From: Candidatus Nomurabacteria bacterium
Lineage (GTDB): Bacteria; Patescibacteriota; Minisyncoccia; Phycocordibacterales; UBA9973
Assembly: GCA_903869875.1 (NCBI GenBank)
Contig: CAIQAW010000051.1
Coordinates: forward strand, 1-7,840
Direction: 5' to 3'
DNA length: 7,840 nt
Position 1 is the stretch's first letter; each line of letters opens with the position of its first letter. A model generated the notes under the pieces. The model was not told where the DNA came from. It saw only the letters and a program-made list of their open reading frames with translations, and made no database searches. Made by a program: the position numbers and the translations under genes. Below, piece after piece: positions 1 to 5,859 of the stretch.

Positions 1-263
1 TATATGTAGATGTTTCTAAAATGTCTAAACATAAATCAGGTGAAATTTACCGCGGCGATGTACATATTACATTTGGCGGACGCAAATATTATGCAGATGC
101 AGAAAGTACAGACCCTTATGCAGTTATAGATGCAATGCGTGAAGAACTTATAAACGACCTGGCAAATAAGAAAAATAAAATGCATCGTATATACCGCAAG
201 GGTGCACTGTATGTTAAAAACGTAATAAAGGGCATACCATATGTAGGCAAAAAGTGGAAATAG
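1..263 (+). CDS. hpf: Ribosome hibernation promoting factor (HPF/RaiA family), 3' part only
   Basis: Ribosome-binding hibernation factor; the family sits in the decoding region of the 30S subunit and silences or protects ribosomes in stationary phase. The reading frame is open to the left edge (first full codon at position 3), so the ATG at 21 is probably internal: the residues before it (YVDVSK) and after it (MSKHKSGEIYRGDVHI) together match the family pattern of a strand, then H-x-K-G-x-(I/V)-(F/Y)-R, then a strand. This is followed by a glycine turn, a strand (YYADAES), and the helix DPYAVIDAMREELINDL, the counterpart of the family's 'DLYAAID..KDKLE' helix. The basic tail (HRIYRKGALYVKNVIKGI) resembles the extension I recall from Patescibacteria short HPFs. 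About 86 residues are visible of a likely 105-120. No long-form dimerisation domain is present. It ends with TAG; no terminator follows in the 55 nt before the next gene, so read-through is possible. Confidence 0.8.
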   Translation, partial: YVDVSKMSKHKSGEIYRGDVHITFGGRKYYADAESTDPYAVIDAMREELINDLANKKNKMHRIYRKGALYVKNVIKGIPYVGKKWK

Positions 264-305
264 TGTCAAATTCGGTGTATACTGGTTTGATATTAGTCTT
301 AAGTT

Positions 306-311
306 TAGAAT
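306..311 (+). promoter_or_regulatory. Possible -10 element for the cytochrome b5 gene (leaderless type)
   Basis: The hexamer TAGAAT (5 of 6 to TATAAT) lies 7 nt before the ATG at 319, so a transcript from it would begin at or within a base of the start codon. No good -35 hexamer lies 16-18 nt upstream. The gap from 264 to 318 has no Shine-Dalgarno sequence. An alternative -10 (TATACT at 278-283) also lacks a -35. Weak evidence; the gene could instead be read from the hpf promoter. Confidence 0.3.
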
Positions 312-318
312 TGAAATT

Positions 319-750
319 ATGAAAAAAACAATAGGTATTGTTATAGCTTTAGTTGTTATAGTTGGTGTTGTTGTGGTTTTGAAAAATACAAACACAACAA
401 CCCTAGTTGCAAATGACACTACAAACACTGTTACAACAGACACATCTACAAATACAACCCCAACAGTAAGTACACCAGCTACAAAACCAGCAGTAACACC
501 TACCAAACCAAAAGTAGCAGGGTACACAATGTCAGATGTATCTGCACATGCAACAGCTAGTAGTTGTTGGACAGCAGTAAATGGTTCAGTTTACGACGTT
601 ACAAGTTGGATAAACCAACACCCTGGCGGCGCACGTGCCATAACAGGTATGTGTGGTAAAGACGCTTCAAGTGCGTACGACAACCAACATGGTGGCCAAT
701 CAAGACCAGAATCTGAACTAGCAAGTTTCAAAATCGGTGTCTTAAATTAA
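319..750 (+). CDS. Membrane-anchored cytochrome b5-like heme-binding domain protein
   Basis: A 143-residue protein in three parts. Residues 1-3 are M-K-K and 4-21 an uninterrupted hydrophobic helix, a signal anchor or signal peptide with no clear cleavage site. Residues 22-65 are a low-complexity Thr/Asn/Pro/Lys stalk. Residues 68-143 are a cytochrome b5-like domain: YTMSDVSAHATASSCW, VYDVTSWINQHPGG, GKDASSAYDNQHGGQ. The family's two axial heme ligands fit H101 (in HPGG) and H124. The domain should sit outside the membrane, tethered by the stalk, and would bind heme (or a steroid-like ligand, as some family members do); the partner is unknown. C83 and C112 are the only cysteines and could form a disulfide outside the cell. 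The start is the first ATG in frame and gives the K-K-hydrophobic start. No redox partner or heme gene is nearby. The fold call is strong; the role is open. Confidence 0.85.
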   Translation: MKKTIGIVIALVVIVGVVVVLKNTNTTTLVANDTTNTVTTDTSTNTTPTVSTPATKPAVTPTKPKVAGYTMSDVSAHATASSCWTAVNGSVYDVTSWINQHPGGARAITGMCGKDASSAYDNQHGGQSRPESELASFKIGVLN

Positions 751-757
751 TTTAATT

Positions 758-791
758 AAAAAACTTAGTAGTCGGACTACTAAGTTTTTTT
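758..791. terminator. Symmetric (bidirectional) hairpin terminator between convergent genes
   Basis: An almost perfect palindrome: arms ACTTAGTAGTC and GACTACTAAGT around a single G at 774, extended outward by an A run (758-763) and a T run (785-791). A realistic fold pairs 758-771 with 777-790 around a 5-nt loop. A tracts on one side and T tracts on the other give a U tail on either strand, so it can stop the cytochrome b5 transcript (+) and the dnaB-recR transcript (-). The core recurs at 7661-7690. Confidence 0.85.
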
Positions 792-804
792 AATTGTGTG
801 TTTT

Positions 805-857
805 ATCAGAATCCCCTCCTTATTGAGGAGGGGTGCCCGATAGGGCGGGGTGGTGAT
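805..857. repeat. REP-like GC-rich palindromic element just after recR
   Basis: Strikingly GC-rich against its AT-rich surroundings. It contains an 8-bp hairpin (CCCCTCCT 813-820 with AGGAGGGG 826-833, loop TATTG), then at once a second hairpin GCCC-GATA-GGGC (835-846), then GGGGTGG, all inside short terminal inverted repeats ATCA (805-808) and TGAT (854-857). The layout GGAGGGG-T-hairpin-GGGGTGGT resembles dispersed intergenic palindromes (REP-type, often moved by RAYT transposases) that I recall from several bacterial phyla. It abuts the recR stop codon. Only one copy is in the window, so repeat status is inference. Confidence 0.6.
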
Positions 858-1475
858 TTACTTTCTGTTGCCTAGAGCACTTTTCAATGTAGCAGTATCA
901 GAATATTCTAGTTCTAGTCCAGTAGACAGGCCACGTCCTAGAGAAGATATTTTAATATTATTTTTCTCGGTAACTGGTTTTAATGCAATGCGTATGTATT
1001 CGTCGGTATGTTCACCAACAGGGGTCAGTGACATTGCAATTATTATTTCGTTTACAGTACCGGCCAAACCTTCAATGCGTTGCATCAGTTGCCGTATTCG
1101 CACACGTTGTTCTGGGTTTTTTTCCAGTACTGGCACTACACCACCTAATACAAAATAAAGTCCGTTATATGTTTTACTTCGACGTATCATTTCTAAATCT
1201 GCGTCTTTTTCGACAACTATAATTTGTGTGTTGTCGGCTTTAGGGTCCTTACATATGTCACATGTACTGTCTGTCTGGTTTATAGTATGCGCAAAAAACC
1301 GGTGGCATAGACCACATTCAGTTATACCTTCTTTAAGTGTAGTTATACTTTGCGCAAAGTTTGCTAAGAAGGTTGCATCTTTGGTAAGTAAATAATATGC
1401 AAAACGCTTGGCCTGTCTTTCGCCTATGCCAGGAAAATCACGAAAATATTGAGTTAGGTTTTCTAAAGGGTTCAT
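858..1475 (-). CDS. recR: Recombination mediator protein RecR
   Basis: RecR works with RecO (and RecF) to load RecA on gapped single-stranded DNA; it is cytoplasmic and forms a ring-shaped clamp. The 205 residues match the usual ~200. Order of parts: N-terminal helix-hairpin-helix (FPGIGERQAKRFAYYLL, about 14-30); C4 zinc finger with C54, C57, C72 and C75; TOPRIM domain from about 84 (IIVVEKDAD, acidic E89, D91 and D93; then GLYFVLGG, where most family members have YHVLGG); and the C-terminal segment LGRGLSTGLELEYSD-TATL-SAL-G-R, which matches the family end. The ATG lies 3 nt after the dnaB stop codon, so the two are almost certainly co-transcribed. There is no Shine-Dalgarno sequence; coupling to dnaB translation is likely. 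The stop TAA is followed directly by the REP-like element and then the bidirectional terminator. Confidence 0.95.
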   Translation of the reverse strand: MNPLENLTQYFRDFPGIGERQAKRFAYYLLTKDATFLANFAQSITTLKEGITECGLCHRFFAHTINQTDSTCDICKDPKADNTQIIVVEKDADLEMIRRSKTYNGLYFVLGGVVPVLEKNPEQRVRIRQLMQRIEGLAGTVNEIIIAMSLTPVGEHTDEYIRIALKPVTEKNNIKISSLGRGLSTGLELEYSDTATLKSALGNRK

Positions 1476-1478
1476 ATA

Positions 1479-2870
1479 CTAAAAGTCATCTAAATTATAC
1501 TTGTCAGGTTTTGCTGTAGTTGGGGCCATGCTTTGGTACTGGCCATCGATGTTAATAAAACTGGTAGTTTTCTGATCGAAAATAAGATCGACTTTACCAA
1601 CTGGTCCGTTACGGTGTTTTTCAATAAGTATTTCCATTATACCTGTGCGTTCAGATTCTTCTTTGTATTTGTCTTCGTTGTGTAGGAACATAACAATGTC
1701 GGCGTCCTGTTCGATGGAACCAGAGTCACGTAGGTCAGACAAACGAGGTTTGCCACCACGAGATTCAACTGCACGCGACAACTGTGACAACGCTAATACA
1801 GGTACATCAAATTCCTTGGCCAAACCTTTTAGTCCACGAGAAATTTCTGTAACTTGGTTTACCATACTGTCGTAGTTTTTCATGGTGCTCATTAACTGTA
1901 GGTAGTCGATAACTATCATACCCAAACCATGTTCTGCTTTGATGCGTCGACAAATGGAACGCAAACGCACTAGGTTAGAACCAGCTTGGTCGTCGATAAA
2001 TATCGGGGCTTGGGCCAAGCGACTGATAGATTCCTGCAATGCAGCAAAGTCTGATTGAGCTGTTACATTACCTGTACGTAAGTTCCAAGCATTAACTTTA
2101 GATTCAGCAGACAACATACGGTTTACTAATTGATGGGCGCTCATTTCCAATGAAAATATTGCCACAGGAACTTTGTGTACAGTTGCAGCATGGCGGGCAA
2201 TGTCTAGGGCAAATGTTGTTTTACCAACAGACGGACGCGCGGCTAATATAATAAGATCAGAAGGTTGTAGACCACTTAGCATGTCGTCTAGTTTTGTAAA
2301 ACCAGTTGGTACACCACGAAGCTGGCCTTTATTCTCGTGTAATTTTTCAATGCGTAACCATTCTTCGGTAACAGCATCTTTTATGGCTATAAACTTTTTT
2401 GAATTCGGGCGTGCCTTCATTTCTAGTAAACTTTTTTCTGCATGTTCCAATACTTCTTCGATAGACATGTCGCCTTCGGCAAAACCAAGTTCAGCAATAG
2501 TGTCTGCTGAACGTATAAGTTCGCGAAGTATGTTTTTCTTTTGAACTATTTCTGCATAGTATTTTGCATTTGTAGACGAAGGTACAGTAGATGCAATATC
2601 TGCCAATGCTGCGTTACCACCAACTGCATCTAACATTTTCTTCTCTTTTAGGCGGGAAGATAAAGAAAGTATGTCGATAGGTTCGCTACGTAGCGAAAGT
2701 TCTAACATGGTTTCGTATATCATGCCATGTTTTTCGAAATAGAAAGATTCACGGGTCAGTATGTCAGACACGTCGTGTATAGCACCAGAGCGCACCATAA
2801 TAGAACCGATAACAGCGCGTTCAGCGTCTACGTCTTGGGGTGGTATACGAATGTGTGTGTCTTTAGCCAT
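1479..2870 (-). CDS. dnaB: Replicative DNA helicase DnaB
   Basis: Hexameric 5'-3' helicase that unwinds DNA at the replication fork and binds DnaG primase through its N-terminal domain. At 463 residues it has the usual length. The N-terminal domain (about 8-110) begins with the typical IPPQDVDAERAVIGSIM. After a linker comes the RecA-like ATPase: GVPTGFTKLDDMLSGLQPSDLIIL leads into Walker A ARPSVGKT (211-218, K217); IFSLEMSAHQL (238-248); Walker B MIVIDYLQLM (318-327); ALSQLSR (360-366); SDLRDSGSIEQDADIVMFLHNE (378-399); and KHRNGP (418-423), which carries the arginine finger region. No intein interrupts the Walker A region, a frequent insertion site in this family. The chosen ATG gives the expected short lead before the PP-D-AE motif. 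There is no Shine-Dalgarno sequence. It is first in the dnaB-recR pair and divergent from trpS. Confidence 0.97.
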   Translation of the reverse strand: MAKDTHIRIPPQDVDAERAVIGSIMVRSGAIHDVSDILTRESFYFEKHGMIYETMLELSLRSEPIDILSLSSRLKEKKMLDAVGGNAALADIASTVPSSTNAKYYAEIVQKKNILRELIRSADTIAELGFAEGDMSIEEVLEHAEKSLLEMKARPNSKKFIAIKDAVTEEWLRIEKLHENKGQLRGVPTGFTKLDDMLSGLQPSDLIILAARPSVGKTTFALDIARHAATVHKVPVAIFSLEMSAHQLVNRMLSAESKVNAWNLRTGNVTAQSDFAALQESISRLAQAPIFIDDQAGSNLVRLRSICRRIKAEHGLGMIVIDYLQLMSTMKNYDSMVNQVTEISRGLKGLAKEFDVPVLALSQLSRAVESRGGKPRLSDLRDSGSIEQDADIVMFLHNEDKYKEESERTGIMEILIEKHRNGPVGKVDLIFDQKTTSFINIDGQYQSMAPTTAKPDKYNLDDF

Positions 2871-2875
2871 GTATT

Positions 2876-2881
2876 AGAATA
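2876..2881 (-). promoter_or_regulatory. Possible -10 element for dnaB-recR (leaderless type)
   Basis: On the minus strand the hexamer TATTCT is followed by five bases (AATAC) and then the dnaB ATG, the spacing expected of a leaderless transcript. The -35 region at 2899-2904 reads ATTTAT on the minus strand and is poor. Low confidence. Confidence 0.3.
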
Positions 2882-2896
2882 GTAACATATTCGGGT

Positions 2897-2921
2897 TCAT
2901 AAATGGAAAGGTCTTTTATGA
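2897..2921. other. Small inverted repeat in the dnaB-trpS divergent region
   Basis: TCATAAA (2897-2903) pairs with TTTATGA (2915-2921). Between the arms lies AAAGGTCTTT (2907-2916, overlapping the right arm), a 10-mer that recurs exactly at 2983-2992. A site between divergent promoters could be an operator, but nothing identifies a regulator. Confidence 0.3.
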
Positions 2922-2948
2922 GGATAAAATGTGGATTGTGGGGGAATG

Positions 2949-2978
2949 TGTGGACAGTGAACAGTTTGCAGTGGACAG
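2949..2978 (+). repeat. Heptanucleotide repeat array, first block
   Basis: A run of degenerate 7-nt units: TGTGGAC, AGTGAAC, AGTTTGC, AGTGGAC, then AG. The fixed core is (A/T)GT with C at position 7. The units keep strict 7-nt spacing while the middle bases vary, as in the short tandemly repeated repetitive sequences described in cyanobacteria. The block is noncoding; the minus-strand frame across it has no family features. Confidence 0.65.
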
Positions 2979-2989
2979 AATAAAAGGTC

Positions 2990-3018
2990 TTTACACTATT
3001 AACTATAAACTGTAAACT
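2990..3018 (+). promoter_or_regulatory. Possible promoter of the trpS-ABC operon
   Basis: TTTACA (2990-2995; 5 of 6 to the -35 consensus), a 17-nt spacer, then TAAACT (3013-3018; 4 of 6 to TATAAT), 7 nt before the trpS ATG. This again predicts a start at or next to the initiation codon. The heptad repeat offers other TATAAA hexamers (3004-3009, 3018-3023), so the exact -10 is uncertain. Confidence 0.4.
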
Positions 3019-3029
3019 ATAAACTATGA
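2991..3029 (-). repeat. Heptanucleotide repeat array, second block, opposite orientation
   Basis: Read on + from 2995 it is five 7-nt units (ACTATTA, ACTATAA, ACTGTAA, ACTATAA, ACTATGA), the last including the trpS start codon. On the minus strand the units become AGTTTAT, AGTTTAC, AGTTTAT, AGTTAAT and AGTGTAA, the same AGT-x-x-(A/G)-(C/T) pattern as the first block. The two blocks are therefore one repeat family facing each other across about 15 nt, able to pair in part (for example ACAGTTT 2961-2967 with AAACTGT 3007-3013). Confidence 0.7.
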
Positions 3030-4027
3030 ACAAAACTGTATTAACAGGCGACAGGCCAACAGGCAAACTACATTTGGGCCACTATGTTGGGTCTATAGAA
3101 AACCGCATTCGTTTACAGAATGAACATGAAAAAAGTTTCTACATGATAGCCGATGTACAGGCCCTTACAGACAATGCAGAAAACCCTGAAAAAGTTCGCT
3201 CTAATGTTTTAGAAGTTGCTATGGACAACCTGGCTTGTGGTCTAGACCCAGAAAAAACAACTTTTTTTATACAATCTCAAATACCTGAAATAGCAGAACT
3301 TACAATATACTTTATGAACTTAGTTACATTGGCCCGTTTGCGACGTAACCCAACAGTAAAAAACGAAATGCAACAAAAGGGTTATGGCGACGATGTACCC
3401 GCAGGTTTTCTAATGTACCCAGTTTCGCAGGCAGCCGACATACTAACATTCAAAGCAAATACAGTTCCAGTAGGAGAAGACCAGTTGCCGGTGTTAGAAC
3501 AAGCAAACGAAATTGCACACGACTTTAACCGCATCTATGGCGAAGTTTTTGACAAAATTACACACATTACCAGTGCTACACCACGACTAATGGGCATAGA
3601 TGGTAATGCCAAAATGTCCAAGTCGCTTGGCAACGGTATATACCTGTCAGACAGTAGGGCAGAAATAGAGAAAAAGGTGATGGCTATGTATACAGACCCA
3701 ACACATGTGCATGTACAGGACCCCGGTAAAGTTGAAGGTAATGTTGTATTTACTTACTTAGATATTTTTGACTCTAACCACGACGAAGTAGCAGAACTTA
3801 AAGAACAATATAAAAAAGGTGGCCTAGGTGATGTAGTTATTAAGAAAAGGCTTATCGATGTACTAGACAACTTCCTGTCACCAATACGTGAACGCCGTGC
3901 AGTATACGAATCAAACCCACAACTAGTTACAGACATACTACAAGCAGGTACCGAACGAGCCCGAGAAATTGCAAAACAAACATTAGCAGAAGTTAAAAAT
4001 GTAATGAAGATTAATTACTTTAATTAA
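3026..4027 (+). CDS. trpS: Tryptophanyl-tRNA synthetase
   Basis: Class I aminoacyl-tRNA synthetase charging tRNA-Trp with tryptophan, using ATP, in the cytoplasm. At 333 residues it matches bacterial TrpRS (about 330-340). It opens with VLTGDRPTGKLHLGHYVGS, specific to TrpRS, with the HIGH-type motif HLGH at 16-19. Next come the substrate pocket segment MYPVSQAADIL (130-140, D138 in the usual place), PVGEDQLPVLEQANEIAHDFN (148-168), and the KMSKS loop KMSKSLGN at 196-203. The C-terminal helical anticodon-binding part is complete. The start is fixed by the family's short lead before TGDRPTG. No Shine-Dalgarno precedes it; a heptad repeat runs into the start codon. The stop TAA is 3 nt before the first ABC gene, which suggests one transcript. 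I see no T-box or Trp leader peptide upstream. Confidence 0.97.
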   Translation: MNKTVLTGDRPTGKLHLGHYVGSIENRIRLQNEHEKSFYMIADVQALTDNAENPEKVRSNVLEVAMDNLACGLDPEKTTFFIQSQIPEIAELTIYFMNLVTLARLRRNPTVKNEMQQKGYGDDVPAGFLMYPVSQAADILTFKANTVPVGEDQLPVLEQANEIAHDFNRIYGEVFDKITHITSATPRLMGIDGNAKMSKSLGNGIYLSDSRAEIEKKVMAMYTDPTHVHVQDPGKVEGNVVFTYLDIFDSNHDEVAELKEQYKKGGLGDVVIKKRLIDVLDNFLSPIRERRAVYESNPQLVTDILQAGTERAREIAKQTLAEVKNVMKINYFN

Positions 4028-4030
4028 AAC

Positions 4031-5830
4031 ATGCAAGAATTTATAAAAACAATAAAAAGCTTTCCGGACATGGTTCGGAAAGCTTATATGGTTCATAAGA
4101 TAGCCTTTAAACAAAGTCCTTGGATAATAATAAGTTACCTTTTTCTTTCTTTGATCGGGTCACTTATACCTTATACAAGAAACTTTGTTCAGGGTAATAT
4201 AATAAACATATTACAGACAGGCGAAAGAAGTTATGCAGTTTTTGCATTTCCACTTATAGTGTTCATGGTAATAATTGTATTGCCAAGTATTTTGATGGTT
4301 TTTCAAATTTTTTGCAATAAAATATTTTTCTACAAAATAACCCAGTATTTTGATAACAAAATTATAAACAAAAGTGTTGAAGTAGACCCACAACTACATG
4401 AGGACAAAAATTATACAAACCTAGTAAACAAAGTTAGTGACAAAGGTGTGTATGTGTTAGGAAATTTTTATGAAAACTTTTGGGCGTTGATACTAAACCT
4501 TGTTACATTGGCTATAAGTGCGGTTACTTTGTATCATTTCTCAAGAATAAGTATGGTAATAATGATATTTACAACACTACCAACATTGTTTGTACAAATA
4601 TCTTATGGTAGAAGTTCTTGGTTTATATGGGGTAATGATGTAGATACTGAAAAGCGTAAAAAATACTGGGCATATAGAAAATATTTCCAAGAATTCTCTA
4701 CATATATTGAATTAAAACTAACTGAAGCCAGAGAATATTTTAGACTATTTAGGTCAAGTTTTTTAGAAGAAGTCTATATAAAGCAACTTAAAAATGAAAA
4801 AAATCTACGTTCTAGTGGTTTTGTTTCAGAACTTATTGCACAGGCTGGAATACTTTCTATCTTTATAATTCTTTTTAAGCAAGTTTTAAGTAATCAGCTT
4901 CAAGTAGGTTCGTTTATTTTCGTTTTGTCTGTTGTGTTAACGTTTACAGCTACGTTGGTATTTACTTTCAAAATTCTTAGTTCTCTTTACCCAGACTATA
5001 TGTATATAAAAGATTTATATGAATTCTTGAATGTAGAACCGAAAATTAAAAATACTGGTACTAAAACATTAACCAGTGTGCCACCAGTAATAGAGTTTAG
5101 AAATGTTTCGTTTAGCTACCCAGGCACTAATAAAACTATATTAAAAGACTTTAGTTTAACTATAAACGCGGGCGACAAAGTTGCAGTCATTGGTCTAAAC
5201 GGTGCAGGTAAAACAACTTTTGTAAAACTACTTTGCCGTTTCTACGATGTAACAAAAGGTGAGATACTTTTAAATGGTATTAACATAATGGAATACGACC
5301 TAGAAAGTTGGTATAAAAACATAGGTGTGTTGTTCCAGGAATATGGTAAATACCATATACCATTAGAAGATTTAATTTCTCTAGGCAGATACACGGGTAC
5401 TATAGACCACAAGAAGCTGTTAAATAGTCTAAAAATTGCTGAAGCAGACTTTGTAAAGTCGTTACCAAATAAAGAAAAAACACAGTTGGGTAAAGAATAT
5501 ACCGATGGTGTGGATGTGTCTGTAGGTCAGTGGCAGAAACTGGCTATAGCACGTATGTTCTACCGCGACCCATCTGTAATGGTGTTAGACGAACCAACTA
5601 GTTCTATAGATGCCGAAGCTGAAGCAAAAATATTTGAAACTTTAGAAAAGTTTTCTAAGGATAAAACCATTATAATGATATCACACCGTTTTTCTACAGT
5701 ACGTAATGCCAACACTATTGCAGTTATCAAGGAAGGTGCACTACATGAATATGGCACACACGAACAGTTAATAAAAAACAAAGACGAATACGCCAGACTG
5801 TTCCACTTACAGGCAGAAGGGTATAAATAG
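4031..5830 (+). CDS. ABC exporter half-transporter (membrane domain + ATPase), degenerate signature motif
   Basis: A 599-residue type-1 ABC exporter subunit. The membrane domain is about 1-335, with hydrophobic segments near 31-48, 70-93, 150-170, 174-192, 268-284 and 292-314. The ATPase domain is about 353-599: A-loop Y363; Walker A GLNGAGKTT (388-396, K394); Q-loop Q436; signature VSVGQ (496-500) where the consensus is LSGGQ; Walker B VMVLDE (516-521, catalytic E521); D-loop S525-I526-D527; switch H552. The WQK-AIA context after the signature resembles peptide/lantibiotic-type exporters (NisT-like), but the substrate is unknown. It lies 3 nt after trpS and 29 nt before a second half-transporter with a similar ATPase half and the same C-terminal AEGYK; the two probably form a heterodimer in the cytoplasmic membrane. 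The V at the first signature Gly suggests one weakened ATP site. There is no Shine-Dalgarno sequence; a strong hairpin lies in the first codons. Confidence 0.92.
   Translation: MQEFIKTIKSFPDMVRKAYMVHKIAFKQSPWIIISYLFLSLIGSLIPYTRNFVQGNIINILQTGERSYAVFAFPLIVFMVIIVLPSILMVFQIFCNKIFFYKITQYFDNKIINKSVEVDPQLHEDKNYTNLVNKVSDKGVYVLGNFYENFWALILNLVTLAISAVTLYHFSRISMVIMIFTTLPTLFVQISYGRSSWFIWGNDVDTEKRKKYWAYRKYFQEFSTYIELKLTEAREYFRLFRSSFLEEVYIKQLKNEKNLRSSGFVSELIAQAGILSIFIILFKQVLSNQLQVGSFIFVLSVVLTFTATLVFTFKILSSLYPDYMYIKDLYEFLNVEPKIKNTGTKTLTSVPPVIEFRNVSFSYPGTNKTILKDFSLTINAGDKVAVIGLNGAGKTTFVKLLCRFYDVTKGEILLNGINIMEYDLESWYKNIGVLFQEYGKYHIPLEDLISLGRYTGTIDHKKLLNSLKIAEADFVKSLPNKEKTQLGKEYTDGVDVSVGQWQKLAIARMFYRDPSVMVLDEPTSSIDAEAEAKIFETLEKFSKDKTIIMISHRFSTVRNANTIAVIKEGALHEYGTHEQLIKNKDEYARLFHLQAEGYK
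4057..4085 (+). other. Strong hairpin inside the 5' coding region of the first ABC gene
   Basis: A perfect 10-bp inverted repeat, AAGCTTTCCG (4057-4066) with CGGAAAGCTT (4076-4085), around a 9-nt loop; G-U and A-U pairs can extend it to 12 bp with a 5-nt loop. It begins 26 nt after the ATG, within codons 9-19. No T run follows, so it is not a classic terminator. It could affect initiation or mRNA stability at the trpS-ABC junction, or be chance. An in-frame ATG (4070) sits in the loop. Confidence 0.5.
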
Positions 5831-5859
5831 AATTATTAGGTTTTTAATAAACATTACTT

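Noticed and set aside
1..263. A complete 80-residue gene starting at the ATG at 21
   Set aside because: The frame is open to the left edge and the family pattern continues across position 21, so this is the tail of a longer hpf gene.
36..527. 163-codon minus-strand open frame with a hydrophobic, Val/Phe-rich translation
   Set aside because: It is antisense to hpf and to the Thr-rich stalk; ACA/ACT codons read backwards as Cys/Val/Ser codons. The + strand genes have clear family motifs and this frame has none.
850..1158. 102-codon + strand frame over the recR 3' end
   Set aside because: Shadow of recR; Ser/Arg-rich with no recognisable domain.
2173..2544. 123-codon + strand frame inside dnaB
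   Set aside because: Shadow of dnaB, whose protein is complete with every helicase motif.
2930..2957. DnaA-box-like nonamers (TGTGGATTG, TGTGGACAG) near dnaB, suggesting an origin
   Set aside because: Neither fits the TTATNCACA core well on either strand, there are no clustered boxes, and dnaA/dnaN are not adjacent; the second is part of the heptad array.
2871..3025. T-box or Trp attenuator upstream of trpS
   Set aside because: No T-box sequence, no terminator/antiterminator pair and no Trp-rich leader peptide; the predicted leader is too short.
2949..3029. CRISPR array
   Set aside because: The repeats are 7 nt with no spacers; the wrong scale and form for CRISPR.
2863..3066. 67-codon minus-strand frame across the dnaB-trpS gap
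   Set aside because: It overlaps both gene starts and its repetitive translation is produced by the heptad arrays; no coding signal.
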